A stretch of DNA of 64,000 nucleotides from Senimuribacter sp049852125 (GTDB lineage Bacteria > Bacillota > Clostridia > Peptostreptococcales > Anaerovoracaceae), in assembly GCF_049852125.1 (NCBI RefSeq), contig NZ_CP187532.1, forward strand, positions 2,170,001 to 2,234,000. Direction: 5' to 3'. Position numbers and translations under genes: made by a program. Positions within the stretch are counted from its first letter, which is position 1. Each line of letters begins with the position of its first letter. Positions 26,073-33,933 of this stretch are shown here, piece by piece. A model generated the notes under the pieces. The model saw only the letters and a program-made list of their open reading frames with translations. It had not been told where the DNA came from and ran no database searches.

Positions 26073-27366
26073 TTACAATCTCTCCTTTCATACCATCTTT
26101 ATATTGTTCTAAAAGTCTTACCTGGTAAAACTGGTTTAGCATTTGCGGCTGGCCTTTTACATAAGCCTTTATATAATTGTCCGTGTAACCGGTTAAAAAT
26201 CCGTCCTCCGTTGTCTCCTCGAACAAAACGCGTCTGACCGCCTTTTTACACGCATCGTAGAAACGTCCCGCGTCCTCATCAGCTTTCGCCATCAAAATCC
26301 GGCTTCTCCGCGTTTTGATATCGCCGGATATCTGGTCTGTCATATCAGCCGCCGGCGTGCCTTTCCTTCGTGAATACTTGAACGCATGTACCTTGCAAAA
26401 GCCCGCTTCATCGATGATAGAAAGGCTGTCTTCAAAATCAGCCTCCGTTTCTCCCGGAAAACCACAGATAATGTCTGTAGAAATACCATATAAAGGATCG
26501 AAATCCTTCAGCGCCTTCACTATGTCCAGGTACTCCTTTCTAGTATACCGCCGGTTCATTCGGTGCAGAACCGCGTCAGACCCGCTCTGAATGGACAGAT
26601 GCAAATGCGGGCAAAGCTTTTCATAAATCAGAAGCCCCTTCACATAATCCGCGTTGATTACAGTCGGCTCCAGGGAACTGAGACGAATGCGAAAGTCCCC
26701 GTACAGCCCGTTCAATTCAGCGATTAGCGGCGCAATACCGTCATATCCCAAATCCGTTCCATACAGCGCAGTATTGATGCCGGTTAAAATCAGTTCCTTA
26801 AATCCTTTTTCCAGCAATCCCTTTGCTTCTTCCTTAATTTCTGCAAGCGGACGGCTTCTGACCTTTCCTCTCGCATACGGAATAATACAATAAGAGCAAA
26901 ACCGGTTGCAGCCTTCCTGAATCTTAATGTAAGCTCGAGTTCGGCTCTCCATGGACGTAATGACGCCACTGGACTGATAATGATCCAGTTCCTCATACGC
27001 GCGTACATGACATTGGCTCTCGCCCAGATTTTGGTACTCCTCAATATATGCAAGCAAATTCTGCTTTTCCCCTGTACCGGCTACAACATCCACCCCTTCT
27101 ATCTCACTGACCTCCTGTGGGCTCACCTGCGCATAGCACCCGGTAACCGCTACCACTGCCTGCGGATTTAGCCGTTTCATACGACGAATATACTGGCGTG
27201 ACTTTCTGTCAGCCAGATTAGTCACAGTACATGTATTGATCACATAGACGTCCGCAAAACCGTCTTCCTCTACAATTTGATGTCCTGCAGCAGCAAACTG
27301 CTCCTTCATGGCTTCTGTCTCGTATTGATTGACTTTGCAGCCTAACGTGTGAAATGCAATTTTCAT
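26065..27366 (-). CDS. mtaB: tRNA t6A37 methylthiotransferase MtaB
   Basis: 433 residues: N-terminal UPF0004 domain with cluster cysteines (HTLGCKVNQYE, NTCTVT, VTGCYAQ), a radical SAM domain with CNRFCSYCIIPYARG (CxxxCxxC), and a C-terminal TRAM domain. It adds methylthio to t6A37 in tRNA-Lys. It is transcribed with the HIT gene and divergent from the M23-NodB gene. Confidence 0.95.
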   Translation of the reverse strand: MKIAFHTLGCKVNQYETEAMKEQFAAAGHQIVEEDGFADVYVINTCTVTNLADRKSRQYIRRMKRLNPQAVVAVTGCYAQVSPQEVSEIEGVDVVAGTGEKQNLLAYIEEYQNLGESQCHVRAYEELDHYQSSGVITSMESRTRAYIKIQEGCNRFCSYCIIPYARGKVRSRPLAEIKEEAKGLLEKGFKELILTGINTALYGTDLGYDGIAPLIAELNGLYGDFRIRLSSLEPTVINADYVKGLLIYEKLCPHLHLSIQSGSDAVLHRMNRRYTRKEYLDIVKALKDFDPLYGISTDIICGFPGETEADFEDSLSIIDEAGFCKVHAFKYSRRKGTPAADMTDQISGDIKTRRSRILMAKADEDAGRFYDACKKAVRRVLFEETTEDGFLTGYTDNYIKAYVKGQPQMLNQFYQVRLLEQYKDGMKGEIVNG

Positions 27367-27473
27367 GAACGTCCCCTTTCAAACTCGTATACTTAAATAG
27401 TACAACCTTTTTCCCATTTCTTCAAGAATAATCTTCTGCCTATACCGATATATTGTCATGAAAGGATAATGAT

Positions 27474-29204
27474 ATGGCAAAGAAGTTTCTCTCATTTTTT
27501 CTCATATGTATGCTTGTCTGCACCATGGTCAGCGAAGGTAGTCTGTCAGGACTGGCCGTGTCTACTGTCGATGACGGGAAGGATCTGATCAAATGGGTAG
27601 ACTTTGACATCTCCTACGAGGCTCTGGCGGACGCCATGGAGCTAGACATTGAAACCTGGGATCAGGACCTTCATATCAGTTGGATCGATGCGCTATCCTA
27701 CCTTGCAGCCCGTTACGGCGGCAGTTTTTCTGGATATCACAAAGAGGATCTGATCTCCTTTGCTGAAACGCTGGAAAAGGGAAAATCCATAGAGGATATA
27801 ACTAAAGACATCAAATATTTTGATTATTACAAACAAGCCTATACTGCCGTCATAGGCGGTTTTCTCGGACTTCGCCCCGACGGTACTTACGGGCTGGTCG
27901 CCTGTTCTCCTATCGCTGAAGGCTACTGGTACACAGACAGTGATGATTTCGGTAACGGTCGAAGCTACGGATTTGCCCGAAAACACCTGGGCCATGATAT
28001 GTTCTGTTCAACAGGAACACCTGTCATCGCCGTAGAAGGCGGTAAAGTAGAAGCGCTTGGTTGGAATCAATACGGCGGCTGGCGCATCGGCATCCGCAGT
28101 CACGACGGATCTCGTTATTATTACTATGCCCATCTTCGCAAGGACGCGCCCTTTGCCAAAGGATTGAAGATCGGCAGCAAAGTCGAAGCTGGCCAGCTGA
28201 TCGGATATTCCGGGCAAACCGGATACAGTATCAAAGAAAATGTCAATAACATCAACGTCCCCCACCTCCACTTCGGTATGCAGTTGATCTTCGACGAATC
28301 CCAGAAAGAATGCAATTCAGAAATCTGGATCGATACTTATGCCCTGATTCGCCTGTTGTCAAAGCACCGTTCCTCTGGAGCGGCGGATGCGCAGAAAAAG
28401 TCCCAGCAAAGCTCCGCGGCTGTGTCAGCTTCTTCAGCAGAACAGAACGAAAAACAAGTACAGGTTCCCATTCTCATGTACCACGGTTTAACGCAAAAGA
28501 GCAATCAGGTAAACGATTATTTTATCCCTGTGGAAACCTTTAAAAACGATGTGGCATGGCTGAAGGAAAATGGTTACACAGCGGTAACCATGCAAGATCT
28601 GATCGACTACGTTTACGATAAGTCAGGCGACGTCTCACTGCCCCAAAAACCGGTAGTCATTACCTTTGACGACGGTTATTACAATAATCATAAATACGGT
28701 ACGCCCATTCTGAAGGAATACGGCATGAAAGCTGTTATTTCTGTGATTGGCAGCGCCTGCGAGGAAGCTGCACAGGCCGAGTACCGGGCAGAAGACTACT
28801 GCAACGCGACCTGGAATCAGCTAAAAGAAATGGCGTCTTCCGGTCTCTGGGAAATCCAAAATCATTCCTATGATCTCCATAAACAAAAAAACGGCCGCAA
28901 AGGCGCGCGAATCAAAGCAGGAGAAACCCAGGAAAAATATGAAGAAATGCTGCAGGCCGATCTAACACAGCTGCAAAAAAAGTTAAAAGAAACTACAGGT
29001 GTTTCGCCAATCACCTTCACCTGGCCCTTCGGCGCATACACCGACAGTGTTCGGCCCCTGCTGAAAAAAATGAACTTTCGTGCTACCCTCAGTTGTCGAA
29101 GCGGTATCAATACGCTAACAAAAGGTGATACAGAGGGGCTGTATCTACTGAAAAGGAATATACGAAAGCCCGGTGTTTCTATGGAAAGCATTCTAAAACA
29201 ATAG
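27474..29204 (+). CDS. Secreted M23 peptidase-polysaccharide deacetylase fusion
   Basis: 576 residues. A signal peptide (about 1-28) precedes a region of unknown fold (30-160), then an M23/LytM domain (about 165-280) with GHDMFCSTGTPV and HLHFGMQL supplying zinc ligands. A Ser/Ala/Gln-rich linker (about 305-325) leads to a NodB deacetylase domain (about 330-560) with VVITFDDGYYNNH and the zinc HxxxH in NHSYDLH. It should both cut peptide cross-links and remove acetyl groups from wall glycans outside the cell. The M23 fold may be a degenerate binding module; the residues seen look intact. Confidence 0.9.
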   Translation: MAKKFLSFFLICMLVCTMVSEGSLSGLAVSTVDDGKDLIKWVDFDISYEALADAMELDIETWDQDLHISWIDALSYLAARYGGSFSGYHKEDLISFAETLEKGKSIEDITKDIKYFDYYKQAYTAVIGGFLGLRPDGTYGLVACSPIAEGYWYTDSDDFGNGRSYGFARKHLGHDMFCSTGTPVIAVEGGKVEALGWNQYGGWRIGIRSHDGSRYYYYAHLRKDAPFAKGLKIGSKVEAGQLIGYSGQTGYSIKENVNNINVPHLHFGMQLIFDESQKECNSEIWIDTYALIRLLSKHRSSGAADAQKKSQQSSAAVSASSAEQNEKQVQVPILMYHGLTQKSNQVNDYFIPVETFKNDVAWLKENGYTAVTMQDLIDYVYDKSGDVSLPQKPVVITFDDGYYNNHKYGTPILKEYGMKAVISVIGSACEEAAQAEYRAEDYCNATWNQLKEMASSGLWEIQNHSYDLHKQKNGRKGARIKAGETQEKYEEMLQADLTQLQKKLKETTGVSPITFTWPFGAYTDSVRPLLKKMNFRATLSCRSGINTLTKGDTEGLYLLKRNIRKPGVSMESILKQ

Positions 29205-29219
29205 TCCGCAAAAAATTAC

Positions 29220-29244
29220 AGGAAGCCTTTCAGAAAGGCTTCCT
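29220..29244 (-). terminator. Perfect 11-bp hairpin, minus-strand terminator-like
   Basis: AGGAAGCCTTT and AAAGGCTTCCT flank a 3-base loop. The T-run (TAATTTTTT) is on the minus-strand side, so it best serves the convergent BTAD gene, though it may also end the plus-strand transcript. A second hairpin AGCAAG/CTTGCT follows at 29258-29274. Confidence 0.65.
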
Positions 29245-29353
29245 AGTAAGGGGGATTAGCAAGTTTATCTTGCTTTGCAGTGTGTTGTGTGTGTGTTAAA
29301 CAATTCAAATGAACTGTTCTAGGTTAGTATAATATACAGAGGTTATTTTTGAG

Positions 29354-30595
29354 TTATCTATCTATCGTCAAAATTTTCGTTTTTTCCCCAAAATATGCCG
29401 ATTCAATTTCTCTGGCTTGATATCCTACAGTAAAACCAGGATTCTCACGATTTTGCTCAAAATAGGCTTTGATTCTGTTAGCAATATTTATCGTATTTTC
29501 CTCTTTTATATCTTCCAACAGTACCGCAAACTGATTTGCTCCGCTTCTGCAGAAAATATCACTTTGCCGAAGTCCGAAAGCCAAAGCCTGGCCCATAATT
29601 CTTATATGATTTTGCCGAACATCCTTTGACACGGAGATTCCCTTCTGAGTATCGAGAGAATAGATACATAGATACGATTTATTCTTAATGCGATCCACCC
29701 TTCTCGCCATCAACCGATAGATGGAACGAAACTCACCGTATTCCACAAAATAAGTAGCGGCATAGACCTTTTTTTCTTCAAGGTCGTCATGCACTTCTTC
29801 TATGGTCATATGTCCCTTTGGTTTTTGCTTAAGAATCTCCTTATAAGCGGATTCCAACCGGGCGTCAGGCATCGTTCCAAACTCATCGCTCAGAACAGCC
29901 CGCACCTTTTTGTACATATCCGACGCCGCGCTGTATTTTTTCATCAACGTATATGAACGAATAATATAGTAATAAAATTCTTCCGAATACGGCTGAATCA
30001 AAAGCGCATTCTTACAGATATCAATAATTTTCTGATATTCTCCTTTATCCAGCAACAATGCGGCCAATGTACGAATCGCTTTCTCAAAAAGCTCATAGTA
30101 ATGCGTCTGGACAGGGAGAGCCCAGCTTTCCCTTTTCGCGTCCATATAGATATGTCCTTTATAACAATCAATCGCGTCTAAAAGGAAGCCTATCCGCTTT
30201 TCCGTGTCCTGGCTCGCCCTAACCTCCTCCAAATACCGATCAAATTGCTCAATATCCAGCCGATAGGGAATTTCTCTGTTAAAGCGATATCCTCCGTCAG
30301 CGCTGCGTATTACTTCTTTCCCAGGAACTCCTCCCAGACTGTCCAACTCCTTGCGCAGCTTAAACATCAGCACTTTCAAAGAATTCGCCGGGTTAGAAAC
30401 CTCCATCTCCGGCCACATTCTGTCAATCAGCTCATCCTGAGAAATGACTCGGTTGTTGTTAAGGACAATATATTCAAACAACGTCCACAGCTTCCCGGAT
30501 TTCGCGCCGCTTGTCCCTATCCCTACAACATTTTCCCCATATCTGACAGTAATACCGCCCAAAAGCTGTATTTCTAAATATTTCGCCTCACACAT
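29354..30595 (-). CDS. BTAD-type transcriptional regulator with degenerate GGDEF-like tail
   Basis: About 413 residues. An OmpR-like winged helix (5-100) leads into a BTAD helical repeat domain (about 110-255, YRLDIEQFDRYLEEV onward), as in SARP/AfsR-type activators. The last 140 residues resemble a diguanylate cyclase fold, but the active loop reads SGANQFAVLL in place of GGDEF, so catalysis is unlikely. The ATG at 30595 has an AGGGTG site nine bases before it; a GTG at 30607 is the alternative. It follows murE by 23-35 bases on the same strand. Targets are unknown. Confidence 0.8.
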   Translation of the reverse strand: MCEAKYLEIQLLGGITVRYGENVVGIGTSGAKSGKLWTLFEYIVLNNNRVISQDELIDRMWPEMEVSNPANSLKVLMFKLRKELDSLGGVPGKEVIRSADGGYRFNREIPYRLDIEQFDRYLEEVRASQDTEKRIGFLLDAIDCYKGHIYMDAKRESWALPVQTHYYELFEKAIRTLAALLLDKGEYQKIIDICKNALLIQPYSEEFYYYIIRSYTLMKKYSAASDMYKKVRAVLSDEFGTMPDARLESAYKEILKQKPKGHMTIEEVHDDLEEKKVYAATYFVEYGEFRSIYRLMARRVDRIKNKSYLCIYSLDTQKGISVSKDVRQNHIRIMGQALAFGLRQSDIFCRSGANQFAVLLEDIKEENTINIANRIKAYFEQNRENPGFTVGYQAREIESAYFGEKTKILTIDR

Positions 30596-30630
30596 TTTAC
30601 AGCTCACCCTCTCTAAACAGCACGCCGTTT

Positions 30631-32076
30631 TTAGCTTTCCCTCATCAGGAACTCTACAGCTTTACGAGCAGCTTCATCATCGCCCATCCATGGCCGCCTG
30701 CCTTCTTCATAATACATATACGGCTCGTCGCCCTTCCCGAGAATCAGCAGGCAATCTCCTTCCTTTGCCGTTTTTACAGCCGCTTCAATCGCTTTGTAAC
30801 GGTCTTCAATGAACACCGACTTGTCCGCTCCGGAACCTTCTATAATAGCCGCCGCAATATCGCAAGGACGTTCATTTCTCGGATCCTCCTCCGTAACAAA
30901 TACCTTTCGGCAATACTTTCCGGCAATCTCACCCAAGACCTTCCGCTTCACTCGATCTCTCTTACCCGCGCAACCAAACACAGTATAAATATCACCGCTG
31001 GCAATTTCTCTCGCATACTGAAAAACCTTTTCAAATCCATCCGGCGTATGGGCATAATCCACGATCAAATGGAAATTCTGTCCGGCTTCAATCATCTCCA
31101 TACGTCCGTCTATCTGAGAAATGTGAGCCATATACGGCAACATGTCCTCTATTTCCATACCGGATTGATGCATCGCCGCTATGGCGCCCAGAAGATTATA
31201 GATATTATAGAGAGCAACCAGATTAGTTTTCACAGAATATTTTCTGCCGCCGCAGACCAGAGTAAAGTCCGTTCCGTCAGCTCTCAGACTCACATCCTCT
31301 GCTCGGTAATCCGCCTCAGCCTGCACGCCGTACGTCACATACGGACAGCTGCAGCTTCGAGCCAACTCCGCAAAGCTGCCCTCATCCGCATTCAAAACCG
31401 CTTTTCCTGACGGTTTCATATGGGAAAACAGTAACCTCTTGGCATCAAAATACGCTTCCATCGTCTTATGATAATCCAAATGATCATAGGTCAGATTGGT
31501 AAAGACCGCTATGTCAAAATCCACCGTATCCGTCCGGCCCATGGCTAATCCATGGGAGCTGACTTCCATAGCTACAGCCTCCATTCCGTAGTCAACCATT
31601 TCCCGCAGGCTTTCATGAATCTCCAACGCGTCCGGCGTGGTCAGATTTGGCACACGGCTTACGTCGCCATACTCCACAGCAATTGTCCCCATATATCCGC
31701 AGGGTTTTTTCTTTCCGTATATATCCCGTATAATACTAGTGGTCGTAGTTTTTCCATTCGTTCCCGTAACGCCAAAAACAGTCATCTTCTTGCTGGGTTG
31801 GTCAAAGAACAGGTCGCAAATTCGATTCAATTCAGCATTAACGTCCTCGACTTTGATATAAGCAACGCCGGCTGCTTCGTCCAGATCGTCAGAGTGAACA
31901 ACCGCACACGCGCCGGCCTGACACGCTTTGTCCGCAAATCGGTGGCCGTCCGCTTCCAAACCTTTCAGGCAGAAAAACAGATCTCCGGATTTCGCTTTAC
32001 GCGAGTCGATACATAATCCGCTAATCTCCCTTTCGAATTCATTTGGCAGTTCTTCAAATAATTTTGATAACAGCAT
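30631..32076 (-). CDS. murE: UDP-N-acetylmuramyl-tripeptide synthetase MurE
   Basis: 481 residues: N-terminal substrate domain, ATP loop GVTGTNGKTTTT (about 105-116) and C-terminal ligase domain. It adds the third amino acid to the peptidoglycan stem peptide. The specificity motif reads EDPRNERP; meso-DAP enzymes usually have DNPR and lysine enzymes other residues, so the Arg favours DAP but the Asn-to-Asp change leaves doubt. It stands apart from a dcw cluster and lies 11 bases downstream of nadE. Confidence 0.93.
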   Translation of the reverse strand: MLLSKLFEELPNEFEREISGLCIDSRKAKSGDLFFCLKGLEADGHRFADKACQAGACAVVHSDDLDEAAGVAYIKVEDVNAELNRICDLFFDQPSKKMTVFGVTGTNGKTTTTSIIRDIYGKKKPCGYMGTIAVEYGDVSRVPNLTTPDALEIHESLREMVDYGMEAVAMEVSSHGLAMGRTDTVDFDIAVFTNLTYDHLDYHKTMEAYFDAKRLLFSHMKPSGKAVLNADEGSFAELARSCSCPYVTYGVQAEADYRAEDVSLRADGTDFTLVCGGRKYSVKTNLVALYNIYNLLGAIAAMHQSGMEIEDMLPYMAHISQIDGRMEMIEAGQNFHLIVDYAHTPDGFEKVFQYAREIASGDIYTVFGCAGKRDRVKRKVLGEIAGKYCRKVFVTEEDPRNERPCDIAAAIIEGSGADKSVFIEDRYKAIEAAVKTAKEGDCLLILGKGDEPYMYYEEGRRPWMGDDEAARKAVEFLMRES

Positions 32077-32087
32077 ATTTCCCCTCC

Positions 32088-32849
32088 TTACTCTTTTGCC
32101 AGCACTGGACCGTCATACTGGAAGGAAGGCATCAGTTCTAACTTAAATTTATTCTGTTTCCGCTTTAAATCGATTTTTTCACGAATTTCCTTATCCTCGC
32201 AGACGCCGGTTCGAATATACTGATCCAACGCCGCATAGGTGAATCCCAGATTTTCTTCATCAGTCAGTCCGGAAAGCCCGTCTATCGGTGTCTTCTCTAC
32301 CAGTTTTTCCGGCAGCCCCAATTCACGCCCAATGGCCTTAACCTCCTGAACGGTCAACTTTGACAGAGGGCTGAAATCTCCCGCGCCATCGCCGTATCGT
32401 GTAGCATAGCCAACCCAGTCCTCTGACAAATTGCAAGTGTTAGCCACACGGCCGTTCATGGATTGTGCCACTGCATAGGTTGCTGCCATCCGCAGCCTTG
32501 CAGGCAGATTCACCTTTGTCTGCTTACTGATTTCCACAGGCATCTGTGCCGTCACCCCATGCATCATACCGTCAAAGCTGTCTTTTATATTGATGATACA
32601 ATGCTCTATATCAAGATGCGAAACCAACAGCTTAGATGCGTCAATATCCGCTTGTTCCCCGCAGGGCAGCAGCACGCCGAAAACTCGTTCCTTTCCCAAA
32701 GCCTCCACACACAAAGCGGCCACTACGGAGCTGTCCTTCCCCCCGCTGATTGCCACAATCGCCTTGCAATCTCTCCCATTTTCCTCAAAAAAATTCCGAA
32801 TCCATTCTATGATCTGGTTCTTAACTTCTTTTGCGTTAAATTCATACAT
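32088..32849 (-). CDS. nadE: NAD+ synthase (ammonia-dependent)
   Basis: 253 residues with the PP-loop SGGKDSS and no glutaminase domain, so it uses ammonia. It amidates nicotinate adenine dinucleotide to NAD. The ATG at 32849 follows GAGGTG by five to six bases; the GTG at 32858 overlaps that site. With pncA next to it, the pair covers the first and last steps of nicotinamide salvage. Confidence 0.93.
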   Translation of the reverse strand: MYEFNAKEVKNQIIEWIRNFFEENGRDCKAIVAISGGKDSSVVAALCVEALGKERVFGVLLPCGEQADIDASKLLVSHLDIEHCIINIKDSFDGMMHGVTAQMPVEISKQTKVNLPARLRMAATYAVAQSMNGRVANTCNLSEDWVGYATRYGDGAGDFSPLSKLTVQEVKAIGRELGLPEKLVEKTPIDGLSGLTDEENLGFTYAALDQYIRTGVCEDKEIREKIDLKRKQNKFKLELMPSFQYDGPVLAKE

Positions 32850-32882
32850 ATTCGTCACCTCGTATTCTGACTACCGCATCTT

Positions 32883-33416
32883 CTACTCCACGATAATCTG
32901 ACACGCTTTCATCGCGTTCAGCGCCGTCTCGTGGCTCTCTGGCGTTACACCGGCACAAAGGCGACTATCCACCTTTACCACCGTTTCCGGAAAAGCTGCT
33001 TTGAGAATCAAAGCGTTAGAAATAACGCAGATATCCGTACAAACGCCTATCACTTCTATTTCTTCCGGTACGCCTCCGCACTTTCTCTCAATCCACTCCG
33101 GCAGCTGCATAGACCCAAAGGCCGGCTTATCCAATATGTCTTCCTCTGAAGCTAACGGCTGAAGACAATCGATCAGCTCATGTCCCGGCTTGCCCTTCAC
33201 ACAGTGCACTACAGGCAGCATCCTGCCCTCCTGCGTATCAAGATAATCATCACTATGGGTATCTCTGGTAAAGAGCACCTTCTTGCCGTCCTCCTTACAT
33301 TCCCGTATTCTGCCGGCAATACCCTCAGTAATCGCCTGCGCTTCCATATTTGCCAACGTACCTGTAACAAAATCTGTCTGCATATCTATAACAAGTAAAA
33401 CCTTTTCACTATTCAT
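32883..33416 (-). CDS. pncA: Nicotinamidase (isochorismatase-like cysteine hydrolase)
   Basis: 177 residues with the catalytic Asp in LLVIDMQTDF, a Lys/cis-peptide region and the nucleophile Cys in GVCTDICVISNA, all features of PncA-type hydrolases. Two His and an Asp in DTHSDDY supply metal ligands. It makes nicotinate from nicotinamide. First gene of a pncA-nadE-murE-BTAD transcript. Confidence 0.88.
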   Translation of the reverse strand: MNSEKVLLVIDMQTDFVTGTLANMEAQAITEGIAGRIRECKEDGKKVLFTRDTHSDDYLDTQEGRMLPVVHCVKGKPGHELIDCLQPLASEEDILDKPAFGSMQLPEWIERKCGGVPEEIEVIGVCTDICVISNALILKAAFPETVVKVDSRLCAGVTPESHETALNAMKACQIIVE

Positions 33417-33453
33417 TTCAATCTCCTTATAATTTTGTATATATAATGGTAAT

Positions 33454-33482
33454 AGTATACATCAAAACACCAGCGAGGTCAA
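33454..33482 (-). promoter_or_regulatory. Promoter of the pncA-nadE-murE unit
   Basis: Minus strand TTGACC (33482-33477), 17-base spacer and TATACT (33459-33454), near consensus, about 40 bases before pncA. Confidence 0.7.
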
Positions 33483-33568
33483 CGAATTAGCATCGCTGAT
33501 CCCATTGTAAATCCATATAAATTAAGGAATTATATCAAAGAAAGATTAGAAAAATTTTGAAATTATGT

Positions 33569-33598
33569 TTGGCAAGAATGTGCGGCTAGGAGTATAAT
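33569..33598 (+). promoter_or_regulatory. Promoter of surface gene 1
   Basis: TTGGCA (33569-33574), 18-base spacer and TATAAT (33593-33598). The first aptamer begins about six bases after the predicted start point. Confidence 0.65.
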
Positions 33599-33610
33599 TT
33601 GATTGTAAAA

Positions 33611-33690
33611 CTTCAAAGGCAAAACCGTCGCGAGGCGGTGACGCAAAGCTATAGGGTCTTGATGGATCGACAAGACAGCCAGTTGCATTT
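33611..33690 (+). ncRNA. c-di-GMP-I (GEMM-I) riboswitch, distal aptamer of surface gene 1
   Basis: It has the class I pattern: AAGGCAAA at the 5' P1 side, a P2 stem with a GCGA-type loop, the invariant GACGCAAAG segment, GGGTC, a second stem, and AGACAGCCAGTTGC at the 3' side. A strong terminator follows at 33729. Confidence 0.88.
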
Positions 33691-33728
33691 TTACGGTAGA
33701 CGTTTAATTTCTAATGGTATACGAATAT

Positions 33729-33757
33729 AGCTCTGCGATCATCGCAGAGCTGTTTTT
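33729..33757 (+). terminator. Terminator between the tandem aptamers of surface gene 1
   Basis: AGCTCTGCGAT and ATCGCAGAGCT around one base, then GTTTTT. It is placed to act as the expression platform of the first aptamer. Confidence 0.85.
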
Positions 33758-33813
33758 GTCTGTATGTCAGATGCGATTAGCGTCAAATCAAGAAATCCAG
33801 GAAAAGGAGGATA

Positions 33814-33893
33814 TCTTGCCAAAGCCGGCGAAAGCCGGTGACGGAAAGCTAGAGGGCCTTACCATCCCCATGGTTGGCAGCCAGCTGTCCGGG
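33814..33893 (+). ncRNA. c-di-GMP-I-like riboswitch, proximal variant aptamer of surface gene 1
   Basis: GCCGGCGAAAGCCGG forms a P2 stem with a GAAA loop, followed by GACGGAAAG in place of GACGCAAAG, GGGCC, a stem ACCAT/ATGGT, and GCAGCCAGC. It ends in a hairpin CCGGGCA/TGCCCGG (33889-33910) with no T-run, and the GGAG before the gene lies in CGGAGAAATCCG. Control at translation is therefore possible. Nearly identical to the proximal aptamer of surface gene 2. Confidence 0.72.
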
Positions 33894-33933
33894 CAGGGAC
33901 ATATGCCCGGTAAAAAGCGGAGAAATCCGTAAG

